64,000 nucleotides of DNA, from NCBI GenBank assembly GCA_963758365.1, contig CAVWVB010000001.1, positions 620,001 through 684,000 on the forward strand. The letters run 5' to 3'. A program made the position numbers and the translations under genes. The first letter of the stretch is position 1. Each line of letters begins with the position of its first letter. Source of the stretch: Dokdonella_A sp963758365 (GTDB lineage Bacteria; Pseudomonadota; Gammaproteobacteria; Xanthomonadales; Rhodanobacteraceae). This document shows positions 28,001 through 35,426 of the stretch, one piece after another. A model generated the notes under the pieces. The model was not told the DNA's origin. It saw nothing but the letters and a program-made list of their open reading frames with translations, and searched no databases.

Positions 28001-28570
28001 GCAGCGCGCGGCGAGGTCGAGTGCCGTGGCGAGAAACGCGTCCTCGTGCGCTCGCGCGGTGCGTGTGGCCTCGACGTAATAGCGATCACGGAACCGCGTA
28101 CGCCACCACTCGGCGCGTGCGCGCGCAGCGTCGGTGCGCCCCGCGAGCAGCAGGCGTCCGACATCGCTGTGCTGGCCGGCCAGCGCGATCAGGCCCGCAT
28201 TCGCGTCGTCGAACCACGCGGATTCCACGAGCGCATGATCGCCATGGCGATTCGCGGCATACGCGCGCGAGATCAGGCGCGACAGGTTCAGATAACCGTC
28301 GCGGTCCTGGCACAGCACGGTCAGGCGTTGCGGCTGGCTGCGGTCTTCGGGATCGGCGATCCACAGGTCGCAGCCCGCGATCGGCTTGATTCCCGCGGCC
28401 TCGGCGGCCTTGTAGAACTTGACCAGGGCAAAAAGGTTGCTCTGATCGGTCAGTGCCACCGCCGGCATCCCGGCTTCGACGCACGCGCCTACGAGACCGG
28501 CGATCCGGATCGTCGAATCGGTCAGCGAATACTCGCTATGGACATGCAGATGGACAAAACCGGGGGGCAT
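25064..28570 (-). CDS. dnaE: DNA polymerase III subunit alpha
   Basis: The 1,168-residue replicative polymerase subunit. Domains in order: PHP (HLHVHSEYSLTD at the N-terminus), polymerase core with catalytic aspartates in PDFDVDFCMDRRDEV, finger/thumb motifs (GALYRPGPMDLIPSY, YQEQVMQMAQ, FNKSHAAAYALVSYQTAWLK), and a C-terminal OB domain (FVLAGSVIAIRKQGDN). Length and order match E. coli DnaE. The start at 28570 is supported by the conserved N-terminus; a start at 28642 adds a non-conserved basic stretch. It keeps HxH at the PHP entry where E. coli has HLRVH, but ALTDQSN replaces the usual TDHGN. Confidence 0.97.
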   Translation of the reverse strand: MPPGFVHLHVHSEYSLTDSTIRIAGLVGACVEAGMPAVALTDQSNLFALVKFYKAAEAAGIKPIAGCDLWIADPEDRSQPQRLTVLCQDRDGYLNLSRLISRAYAANRHGDHALVESAWFDDANAGLIALAGQHSDVGRLLLAGRTDAARARAEWWRTRFRDRYYVEATRTARAHEDAFLATALDLAARCDLPVVASNDVRFLARDDFEAHEARVCIHAGRVLADPKRPRDYSPEQYLKSPQAMGEVFADLPELLENAVELARRCNLELGFGKYFLPAFPVPDEHTLDSFMRAQAQEGLQRRLRSRQSAPGFSEDDYRRRLDTELDVIAQMGFPGYFLIVADFINWARQNDIPVGPGRGSGAGSLVAYALGITDLDPLRYGLLFERFLNPERVSLPDFDVDFCMDRRDEVIDYVARKYGRDRVSQIITYGTMAAKAVLRDTGRVLGMPYGQVDRIAKLIPKVPLDIALEDVLGRSEKSRREPERVVGEFKALYEADEDVTELVDLALKLEDLTRNAGRHAGGVVIAPGPLSDYAPLFCEAGGGGVVTQFDKDDVEAVGLVKFDFLGLRTLTIIDWTVKAINTRRAEDGEAPLDIMALPLDDAAVFDLLKQARTVAVFQFESRGMQGMLKDARPDRFEDIIALGALYRPGPMDLIPSYCRRKHGIEVIDYPDPRVEPVLRETYGIMVYQEQVMQMAQIVGGYSLGGADLLRRAMGKKKAEEMARQRVTFREGAARNGVDEAKADAVFDTMEKFAGYGFNKSHAAAYALVSYQTAWLKGHYPAEFMAAVLSSDMDSTDKVVNFLGEARALGLSVRAPDINASAYAFVAIDASTIQYGLGAIKGVGRGAVESIVEARIRGGSYRDLFDFFRRIDAQKINKRVLEALIQSGAMDGLGRNRATLMAHLPEAMRAAEQALRDRESGQVDIFSSSAGAPSLVQVPPDIDDWPIAQRLAGERDTLGHYLSGHPTDAWRGLISEIATCPIGEIDRHYRPPSGERRSRFADLPTFVLAGSVIAIRKQGDNRAFVTVEDFSGKFEAVLYRETWIEYGPLLTRDAILVFAGGLSVDDFSGGYQLRVHTVSTIEATCERRASLLRLSLNGVQADFIDQLGHALAAYRGGTTPVRLAFRNSSGQAEIELGAQWRVRASPLLKDALRTLDGVIDADLVFGVRD

Positions 28571-28931
28571 GGCGGGACGTGGCACTCGGGGTTTCAGCGT
28601 AGTCGGAGGTCCGATGGCGGGCAAGCGCGGGCGCGAACGCACGGTGTGCTTTCGGTCTCGCCGGTCCTGCGGCGAGAGGGCGATACAGGTACTGCGCGCC
28701 TGGTCGGCCGACCCGCATCGTCGCGCCCGGAGAGCGCCTGGGTACCGCGACCGCTTGGGCGAACAGGCGCCGCCTCTGCCCGTGGAAGGCGCGCGATTCC
28801 GTGACTTGGGTCACATTTCGGCCGATACTGGTCGCTCGTCGGTGTCCTGACCGAGCGGTTGGAGGCTGCATGGCCGGCGCAAACGCACGCAGATCCGATC
28901 GCGACACAGTCGCCAGGAGGTGCGCACCGCG
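28571..28931. other. Divergent control region between dnaE and the first TIR gene
   Basis: A 361-bp region with no convincing gene. It must hold the dnaE promoter on the minus strand and the promoter of the first TIR gene on the plus strand. The only clear signals I see are a CRP/Clp-like palindrome at 28800-28815, a GATACT element at 28824-28829, and an AGGAGG ribosome binding site at about 28914-28919. Confidence 0.45.
28800..28815 (+). promoter_or_regulatory. CRP/Clp-like binding site upstream of the first TIR gene
   Basis: CGTGA, six bases, then TCACA matches the TGTGA-N6-TCACA site of CRP-family activators at 9 of 10 key bases. In Xanthomonadales the CRP homologue is Clp, which answers to cyclic di-GMP. 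The centre lies about 124 bp before the TIR start codon. It is the clearest palindrome in the divergent region. Sequence match only. Confidence 0.45.
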
Positions 28932-31136
28932 ATGAACACGCCGGCCGGCGGGTATCGCTACTTCGCGTTCATCAGCTACAGCCACCAGGACGCGGTCTGG
29001 GGACAGTGGCTGCACAAGGCGCTGGAGACCTATCGGGTGCCGAGTCGGCTGGTCGGAACGACGACCGCGGCCGGGGTGATCCCGCGGCGCCTGACCCCGA
29101 TCTTCCGCGACCGCGACGAACTGCCGAGCGCGACCGATCTCAACCGCAAGGTCGCCGAGGCGCTCGCGCAGTCGGCGAACCTGATCGTGATCTGTTCGCC
29201 GCTGGCCGCAAGGTCGCCGTGGGTGAATCAGGAGATTCTCGCGTTCAAGCGGCTCGGCCGTGCCGAGCGCGTGTTCTGTGTGATCGTCGGCGGCGAACCG
29301 AACGCGAGCGACCAGCCGGGCCACGAGGGCGAGGAATGCTTCGCCCAGGCGTTGCGCTACACGGTCGATGCGAACGGACAACTGACCAGTGAACGCACTG
29401 AACCGATCGCGGCCGATGCGAGGCCCGGCAAGGACGGCAAGCCGAATGCGAAGCTGAAACTGATCGCGGGCCTGCTCGACGTCGGTTTCGATGCGCTCAA
29501 GCAACGCGAGCAGCAGCGGCGCGTGCGGCGCATGGCCGCGATTACCGCGGTGGCGCTCGCAGTAATGGTGGTCACGACCGGACTCGCGATCAACGCGATG
29601 ATCGCGCGCAAGGCCGCGGTGGTCGCGCGCGAGGATGCCGAGCGCCGCCAGAAGCAGGCCGAGGACCTGGTCGGCTTCATGCTCGGCGATCTCAACGACA
29701 AGCTCGGTGAGGTGCACCGGCTCGACATAATGCAGTCCGTCGACGACAAGGCTATGGCGTATTTCCAGTCGCTGCCGAGCCGCGACGTGACCGACGAGGC
29801 ACTCGCGCAACGCGCAACCGCGTTGCAGAAGATCGGCAGCGTGCGTACTGCCCAGGGCCAGTTGCCCGCGGCGCTCGAGGCGTATCGTGCCGCGGCGACA
29901 ATCGATGCCGAACTGCTGCGGCGTGGACCGGGCAATGTCGCGCGCGAGGCGGCGTATGCGGACAGCCTGAAATGGATCGGCCAGGCGTACTTCTATCAAG
30001 GCGATCTCGATCCGGCCCTGCAGAACTTCAACGATGCGAGCGAACTGCTGCAGAAGGCGGTCGCCGCAAAGCCGGAAGACACCGAATACGCATTCAGTCT
30101 TTCCTCCACGCGCACCAACACGGGTCGGGTGCTCGAAGCGCGCGGGGATCTCGATGCGGCCAACGCAGAATATGAAGGGGTGCTCAAGATCTTCGAAGAC
30201 CTCGTCGCCCGCGAACCCGCGAATCCGCGCTGGAAGTCGGAACAGGCTTTCGCCTGGAACAATCTGGGCAAGGTCGCATTGCAACAGGGACGCCTCGATC
30301 AGGCAATTGCGGCGTATCGCGCCGACCAGCGCATCAAGGCCGCGCTGGCGAAAAATGATCCACAAAACCATCAATGGCAGGAAGACCTGCTGGTCAGCAA
30401 CGCGATTCTTGGCCGCACACTCGGCCTGTGCGGTGAATCCGAAGCCGCATTGCGCCACGTTGGCGCTGCAGTAGCCGGGGCGAAGGCACTGAAAGAGTTC
30501 GACCCTGCAAATGCGAATTTTGAAGAAGAGTTCGCTCACTATAGTGAGGTGCTTGGCGGCTTGCTGCGACAACTCGGCAAGTTCGATCAGGCGGCACCGC
30601 CGCTCGCCGATGCCGAGCGCGTGCTGACAGCGCTCATGATGAAGGATCCGAGCGATGTGAGCACGCGCCAGGACTTGGTACGGAGCCGGATCGAGAATGC
30701 CCTCATGCAGCTCGCACTAGGGCAGGCCGGTGCTGCGCAAGCCGCGGCCGATTCGGCGTTGGCGGTGACCAAGGCCGCGTTGGTGAAGCAGTCCGACGAC
30801 CGTGGCTGGACCATGTTGGCAGTCCAGGTCGAAATCGTGCTTGGCCAGATCGCCGCGACGCGCAACGATACCGCGGCCGCACAGGGTCATTGGAAGCATG
30901 CGAGAGACACGATCGCGCCGCTCGCGCGCTCGAGCAATGACCCGAATATTCTCGCCGCCTTCGCCAGCGCGTTGCTGCTGCTCGACGACCTCGATGCGGC
31001 GCGGCCACTGGTTGCAAAGCTCGCAGCGACAGGCTATCGAACTCCGGATTTCATTGCGCTGGTTGCAAGCCGGGAGCTCGCCTACCCACAGAACGCGGAG
31101 GTGACGCAAAGAATCGCCGAAGCAATGACCCAATGA
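28932..31136 (+). CDS. TIR domain - transmembrane - TPR protein, copy 1
   Basis: A 734-residue protein. Residues 8-125 form a TIR domain (FAFISYSHQDAVWGQWL, PIFRDRDELPSATDL, LIVICSP, RSPWVNQEILAF). The glutamate four residues after the conserved Trp (W97, E101) is where TIR NADases have their catalytic Glu, so activity is possible. One helix at 201-222 follows RRVRR, which favours an N-inside topology. Next comes a charged linker with AEDLVGFMLGDLNDKL, then about six TPR-like helical pairs to the end. It is the first gene of a two-gene module that is repeated immediately downstream. Start 28932 is chosen for the AGGAGG before it. TIR proteins act in anti-phage NAD depletion or signalling; which applies here is unknown. 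Confidence 0.85.
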   Translation: MNTPAGGYRYFAFISYSHQDAVWGQWLHKALETYRVPSRLVGTTTAAGVIPRRLTPIFRDRDELPSATDLNRKVAEALAQSANLIVICSPLAARSPWVNQEILAFKRLGRAERVFCVIVGGEPNASDQPGHEGEECFAQALRYTVDANGQLTSERTEPIAADARPGKDGKPNAKLKLIAGLLDVGFDALKQREQQRRVRRMAAITAVALAVMVVTTGLAINAMIARKAAVVAREDAERRQKQAEDLVGFMLGDLNDKLGEVHRLDIMQSVDDKAMAYFQSLPSRDVTDEALAQRATALQKIGSVRTAQGQLPAALEAYRAAATIDAELLRRGPGNVAREAAYADSLKWIGQAYFYQGDLDPALQNFNDASELLQKAVAAKPEDTEYAFSLSSTRTNTGRVLEARGDLDAANAEYEGVLKIFEDLVAREPANPRWKSEQAFAWNNLGKVALQQGRLDQAIAAYRADQRIKAALAKNDPQNHQWQEDLLVSNAILGRTLGLCGESEAALRHVGAAVAGAKALKEFDPANANFEEEFAHYSEVLGGLLRQLGKFDQAAPPLADAERVLTALMMKDPSDVSTRQDLVRSRIENALMQLALGQAGAAQAAADSALAVTKAALVKQSDDRGWTMLAVQVEIVLGQIAATRNDTAAAQGHWKHARDTIAPLARSSNDPNILAAFASALLLLDDLDAARPLVAKLAATGYRTPDFIALVASRELAYPQNAEVTQRIAEAMTQ

Positions 31137-31254
31137 GGATGGAATTTCCGCGCCCGGGCCAGAAAGCGCCTCAACGATGCCACGGACCGTCGATCCCGGG
31201 CCACCCCGTCGCAAGTCGATCCATCACCGCTCAATCACGTCGAGGAGTAGAACC

Positions 31255-31596
31255 ATGTCGATTACAGTCAGCCTGAACACGAACGCCAAGCCACCGGTCA
31301 CGGTTACGCCGCCGGAGTACGACGTCACGGCCAAGGGCCTGCAGCAGATCACCTGGACACCGGCCGCGGGGCAGGCGTTCGACTTCGTGTCGCTGACCAT
31401 GGCGAACAACCCGAGCAATTTCTCGGCGCCTGTCGTGACCAAGGGATCGATTTCGATCAACGACACGAACAACAATACGGGCCCCGTGTCCCCGTATCCG
31501 TACACGATCGTGGTCAGCCAGAATGGGGCGAACTACAGCACGGCGACGTCGGGGCTTGGCGGAGACAAGGGGGCACCCACGATTCGAAATGGCTAG
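31255..31596 (+). CDS. Small unrecognised protein of TIR module 1
   Basis: A 113-residue protein without signal peptide or membrane helix. It is rich in Thr, Val, Asn and Pro and looks all-beta (MSITVSLNTNAKPPVTVTPP; ITWTPAAGQAFDF; YPYTIVVSQNG). I do not recognise the family. The start is set by GAGGAG six bases upstream. It lies 118 bp after the TIR-TPR gene and ends in GAPTIRNG. The small protein after the second TIR gene has a comparable layout (I-x-x-TP, DF, K-x-S, P-x-IRN), so the two are probably distant relatives. An Ig-like or FHA-like fold is conceivable but unproven. Confidence 0.65.
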   Translation: MSITVSLNTNAKPPVTVTPPEYDVTAKGLQQITWTPAAGQAFDFVSLTMANNPSNFSAPVVTKGSISINDTNNNTGPVSPYPYTIVVSQNGANYSTATSGLGGDKGAPTIRNG

Positions 31597-31902
31597 GGTG
31601 TTGCCTGCTGCCGGACTTGTTCCGGCAGCTCCCGTCAGGGAGACATGAATCCACAAGAAGTTCGGCGCCATGACGGCAGCGATCACGACAAGCGGGCGAA
31701 AGCTGGACGCGCTTGACGTCGATCTCGGCTGGTGAGCCCCTCGCCTTTGGGAATGAGGTCGGGCCGGGTGCGAGCGATGAGGCGGCGTATCGGTTCCGTA
31801 CCGTCATCCTGCGCCTTGCCACGTTCTCGGACAGGGAGAAGAAAACTCGTGTAATCCGTGAGCACAGATTCCGGAAAGGACAATCGAGCCGTACAGGTTT
31901 CC
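31597..31902. other. Gap between the two TIR modules
   Basis: A 306-bp region without a convincing gene. It starts with the hairpin at 31607-31629, right after the stop of the small gene. A GTG at 31858 is an alternative start for the second TIR protein. I see no strong promoter, so the second module may have its own weak promoter or depend on read-through. Confidence 0.4.
31607..31629 (+). terminator. Hairpin after the small gene of TIR module 1
   Basis: GCTGCCGGA and TCCGGCAGC form a 9-bp stem with a 5-base loop, starting 10 bases after the stop codon. No T-run follows, so it is a weak intrinsic terminator at best; it may separate expression of the two modules. Confidence 0.45.
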
Positions 31903-34092
31903 ATGATGCAGGACTACCGCTACCGCGCCTTCATCAGCTACAGCCACCACGACAGTGCGTGGGTGGACTGGCTGCAGCGCGCGCTCGAAAGCTATGCGGT
32001 GCCGTCGCGGCTGGTGGGCCTGAAAACCGAAGCGGGCGTGATTCCGGCGCGCCTCGCGCCGATCTTCCGCGACCGCGACGAACTGCCGAGCGCGACCGAT
32101 CTCAGTCGCGAGGTCGACGACGTGCTCGCGCAGTCGGCCTGCCTGATCGTCGTGTGTTCGCCGCATGCGGCGCAATCGCACTGGGTCGAACAGGAAGTTC
32201 GCGCGTTCCAGCGCCTCGGCCGCGCGCATCGCATCTTCTGCGTGATCGTCGCGGGCGAGCCCGGCGCGAGCGCATGGGCGGGCCGCGAGCACGACGAGTG
32301 CTTCGTGCCCGCGCTGCGCCAGCGCTTCGACGCGACGGGCAATGCGACCGGCGAACGCCTCGACCCGGTCGCCGCGGATGCGCGCCCGCACCGCGACGGC
32401 AAGACCAACGTGCGCCTGAAGCTCATCGCCGGAATGCTCGGCATCGATCTCGACGATCTCAAACATCGCGAGCGGCGCCGGCGGCATTGGCGACTGACCG
32501 CGCTGGCCGCGGTCGTGATTGCGCTGCTGAGCCTGACCACGACGCTCGCGGTGAACGCGCTGATTGCCCGCAATGCCGCGGAGCGCCGCCAGAAGCAGGC
32601 AGAGGATTTGGTCGGATTCATGCTCGGCGATCTCGACGACAAGCTGCGCCAGGTCAACCGCCTCGACATCCTCGAAAGCGTCGCCGACAAGGCGGTCAAG
32701 TATTTCGATTCGTTGCCGACCGCTGACATGACCGACGACACGCTCGCGCAGCGCGCCAAGGCGTTGCTCAAGCTCGGTGCGGTTCGCCGCGATCAGGGCC
32801 GCGTGCCTGAGTCCGTCGGCGCGTTCAATCGCGCACTGATGCTGACGGAGCAATTGATCCGAAACGCACCCGACAATCCCGACTTCGAGTCGATAAACGC
32901 AGAGGCCCTGACCTGGCTCGGCTTCGTCGATTGGTCACAAGGGCGGCTTGACGAGGCGCTCAAGCGCTTTGTTGCTGCGCGCGATGTACTACTTCGGATA
33001 AGTACGCAGCGACCAGACGACACCGACGTGCTCGATCGACTCGGGAGTGTACGCACGAACGCGGGAAGAGTGTTCGAGGCGCGCGGGCAGATGGAGGAAG
33101 CGAAGCGCGAATACGCTAGCGTGCTGGACGGGTATAGGTATCTAAGCCGACGCGAGCCAAGCGTACTCGCATGGCGAACCGAACTGGGCTATGCATACAA
33201 CAATCTTGCCCAACTCGCACTCAAGGAAGGCAGGCTCGATGAGGCGGTCCAGCAATACGTGGAGGATCGAGAGATCAAGGCGCGTTTGTTCGCTTTGGAT
33301 CCGAGCAACAATTCCAGACGCGAGGATCTGGTTGCGAGTGAAGCGTTTCTCGGCCGCGCATTGTACCTGTGCGGGGAAACAAAGGTCGCCGCGACCCATC
33401 TGCGGGCAGCCATGGAAGGTATCGAGGCGCTTTTGCTCATCGATTCCGAATCGACCGATTGGCTGGTAAGGGCAGGCACGTACGGCTGGATGATGGGACA
33501 GCTTGCGCGAACGTCGAGTGATGCGCGTGAGGCAGAGACGTTCGATGTCGCATCGGTAGCGCGCCTGACCCAGCTTGTCCGCAAGGACAGCGGCAACGTA
33601 GGTTGGCAGCGGGCACTCGCCCAGGCGCAAATCGAGAATGCGCGGAGATTGCTCGCGAACGATCGACTCGAGGCGGCGAAAGAATCAGCGACCGCCGCCA
33701 GTCAAGCGATCGCACATTCGCTCGCTAGCGCGCCCGAAGATACGACCAACCAGCTGGTCACAGCGCAAGCATGGATTGTTCGCGGCGACGTTGCGTCTGC
33801 TTCGGGAAGCACCGACGAGGCAGATGCGCAGTGGGCCTCAGGCAGCGCAGCGCTCCGCTCCTTGCCGGCGACATCCAGAAATCCTGCAGTACTGGATGCG
33901 CTCGTCTCCGTGCATCTTCGCCGCGGGGAGAGCGATGAAGTGGAAACAGCGATTAGGTCGTTGGAACGAGCAGGTTATCGGGACCCAGATTTCATCGAAT
34001 TGCTTGAAAAACACCATGTTCCATATGCGCCCGACCCAGAGGTTGCACGGCGCATAGCGAGGGTCCTGAGTGAGACGCCAAGCAAGAGTTGA
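31903..34092 (+). CDS. TIR domain - transmembrane - TPR protein, copy 2
   Basis: A 729-residue paralogue of the preceding TIR protein with the same plan: TIR at about residues 6-120 (RAFISYSHHDSAWVDWL, PIFRDRDELPSATDL, QSHWVEQEVRAF), a helix at about 197-220 after RRRRHWR, the linker AEDLVGFMLGDLDDKL, then TPRs. W94 and E98 keep the Trp+4 Glu of catalytic TIR domains. The first 300 residues are much closer to copy 1 than the TPR half, and the TPR half uses more AT-rich codons. That pattern fits a conserved output and a diverged sensor. The ATG at 31903 aligns with copy 1; a GTG at 31858 would add 15 residues. A second ATG at 31906 is also possible. Confidence 0.83.
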   Translation: MMQDYRYRAFISYSHHDSAWVDWLQRALESYAVPSRLVGLKTEAGVIPARLAPIFRDRDELPSATDLSREVDDVLAQSACLIVVCSPHAAQSHWVEQEVRAFQRLGRAHRIFCVIVAGEPGASAWAGREHDECFVPALRQRFDATGNATGERLDPVAADARPHRDGKTNVRLKLIAGMLGIDLDDLKHRERRRRHWRLTALAAVVIALLSLTTTLAVNALIARNAAERRQKQAEDLVGFMLGDLDDKLRQVNRLDILESVADKAVKYFDSLPTADMTDDTLAQRAKALLKLGAVRRDQGRVPESVGAFNRALMLTEQLIRNAPDNPDFESINAEALTWLGFVDWSQGRLDEALKRFVAARDVLLRISTQRPDDTDVLDRLGSVRTNAGRVFEARGQMEEAKREYASVLDGYRYLSRREPSVLAWRTELGYAYNNLAQLALKEGRLDEAVQQYVEDREIKARLFALDPSNNSRREDLVASEAFLGRALYLCGETKVAATHLRAAMEGIEALLLIDSESTDWLVRAGTYGWMMGQLARTSSDAREAETFDVASVARLTQLVRKDSGNVGWQRALAQAQIENARRLLANDRLEAAKESATAASQAIAHSLASAPEDTTNQLVTAQAWIVRGDVASASGSTDEADAQWASGSAALRSLPATSRNPAVLDALVSVHLRRGESDEVETAIRSLERAGYRDPDFIELLEKHHVPYAPDPEVARRIARVLSETPSKS

Positions 34093-34168
34093 TAGCGATG
34101 TTCGCTGCGACTGCGAGAGGTTGCCGGCACCACGTCCGGCATCGATTTACCATGAAAGGAGAATGTCG

Positions 34169-34636
34169 ATGACCACCAAGACCATCAACATCCTGGTGCG
34201 CTGCAACCCTGCCGCGAAGCCATTTCCGACCACATTTTTCGACAAGATTAGCGGCGCAAATGTCGACGAGATATGGATCTCCGGAGCTACGAACATAGTC
34301 TTTACTCCTGACGTCCGCAATTCTGATCCGGCGGTTCACGACTTCAAAATCGACATGTCCGCGTTTCCGCCCAGCGACATCTCGGTCAGCGGCAGAAAGT
34401 CCGCAACGATGACCGTTGCGGATTCGTTCAACAAGCACGTCGATGCCGGGCTGTATGTGGGTGCATATGTAGGTGACGACGTCTACATCAGCGGGGGTAA
34501 GCCGGTCATTCGCAACGAGCCATCCAAGTTCATTGGAGAGGTATTCCTCGAACGTGTAATCCACGGCGTAATCCTTGGCCTGTTCGCCGCGTTGACATTT
34601 GCCTTCCTGGCCTACGCCAATATCCTTAGGTTCTGA
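34169..34636 (+). CDS. Small membrane-anchored unrecognised protein of TIR module 2
   Basis: A 155-residue protein with a beta-rich N-terminal part (MTTKTINILVRCNPAAKPFP to GGKPVIRNEP) and a C-terminal helix (VIHGVILGLFAALTFAFLAYANI, about residues 130-152), so it is probably tail-anchored with the bulk in the cytoplasm. I do not recognise the family. The start at 34169 is chosen because AGGAG lies 7 bases upstream; an ATG at 34163 is too close to that site. Its soluble part resembles the 113-residue protein of module 1 in layout and in the closing P-x-IRN motif; the anchor is the difference. It lies 76 bp after TIR copy 2. Confidence 0.65.
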   Translation: MTTKTINILVRCNPAAKPFPTTFFDKISGANVDEIWISGATNIVFTPDVRNSDPAVHDFKIDMSAFPPSDISVSGRKSATMTVADSFNKHVDAGLYVGAYVGDDVYISGGKPVIRNEPSKFIGEVFLERVIHGVILGLFAALTFAFLAYANILRF

Positions 34637-34725
34637 CGGATACGCAAACCATCCCGGTTTGGCGCCGCGTCGCGTGTCCGCGCGAATGGCGCCGTTCTTT
34701 GTGGACGCATTTGAACTCTTTCGGC

Positions 34726-35244
34726 TCAATCAAACCCGTCCGCAAACGCCTCGTCGGCTGGAGCCATCACGTTGTCGAGAATGAACGTTCCGCACGTACC
34801 GCCGGCCGACGCCGGCGTCGCGGCGACGACCAGCCAGTACGCACCGGGCGGCAGGTTGGTGTTTTCGATCGCCGACGTGCCGTCGCCGGCGCCGATGCAC
34901 GGCGCCGAATCACAGGGATGCGTGCCGTCCATGAGGTAGATCGCAGGATCGAAGATACCGGCTCCGGTGACGAAGAATTGCACGCTGGTCGCGATCGCGA
35001 GTTCGAAGCGGTAAACGGTGTTCCGGCCGGGATTGGGGATGTCGCCACAAAAAAAATCGGCGATGTGTTCGCCGACACAGGTCGACTTGCTGGAAGGCAT
35101 GTTCGGAACCAGCGGCAGCGGCGCCGCGCAGGTCTGCGCGGTCGCCGATTCGCTGCAAATGCAGATCAGCAGGCACAGCGCCAGTGAGGCGAAGCGGCGG
35201 CATGCCGGCCTCATCGGTTTCCGGGTTTCGACAGAAGGTCGCAT
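34726..35244 (-). CDS. Small secreted Cys-containing protein with FADGFD tail
   Basis: A 172-residue secreted protein. It has a signal peptide (FASLALCLLICICSESATAQT), then a compact beta domain with six cysteines after the cleavage site, similar in feel to secreted pre-peptidase C-terminal domains (NTVYRFELAIATSVQFFVTG, NLPPGAYWLVV). It ends exactly in DEAFADGFD. The start at 35244 has GAGGAG six bases before it; an internal ATG at 35214 is the alternative. A run of eight A at 35049-35056 within the gene could slip. It is a single gene beside the TIR island. Function unknown. Confidence 0.75.
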   Translation of the reverse strand: MRPSVETRKPMRPACRRFASLALCLLICICSESATAQTCAAPLPLVPNMPSSKSTCVGEHIADFFCGDIPNPGRNTVYRFELAIATSVQFFVTGAGIFDPAIYLMDGTHPCDSAPCIGAGDGTSAIENTNLPPGAYWLVVAATPASAGGTCGTFILDNVMAPADEAFADGFD

Positions 35245-35426
35245 TGCGGGCTCCTCGCGGAGCGCCCGGCGCCGGATAAACACGCCTCGGATGCGAGCGC
35301 TCGGCCATGCGGTGGCGTTCACGATAGCGCGATTCGCGCACGGATGCATGCACTGGCCCGGACATGTGGCCGGGCGCGCTCGACGAGCCAGGGTTGGCGC
35401 AGCCGAATCGACCCGCGGCGTTCGGA

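Noticed and set aside
25157..28804. A 1,215-codon open frame on the plus strand opposite dnaE
   Set aside because: It mirrors dnaE codon structure, is rich in Arg/Asp/Val without any domain, and has no proper start; a typical antisense shadow in GC-rich DNA.
31858..31902. GTG at 31858 as the start of the second TIR protein
   Set aside because: The extra 15 residues have no counterpart in copy 1; the ATG at 31903 aligns with the start of the TIR domain in copy 1.
34645..34661. Hairpin after the second small gene as an intrinsic terminator
   Set aside because: Only a 6-bp stem (CAAACC/GGTTTG) without a T-run; too weak to list as a terminator.
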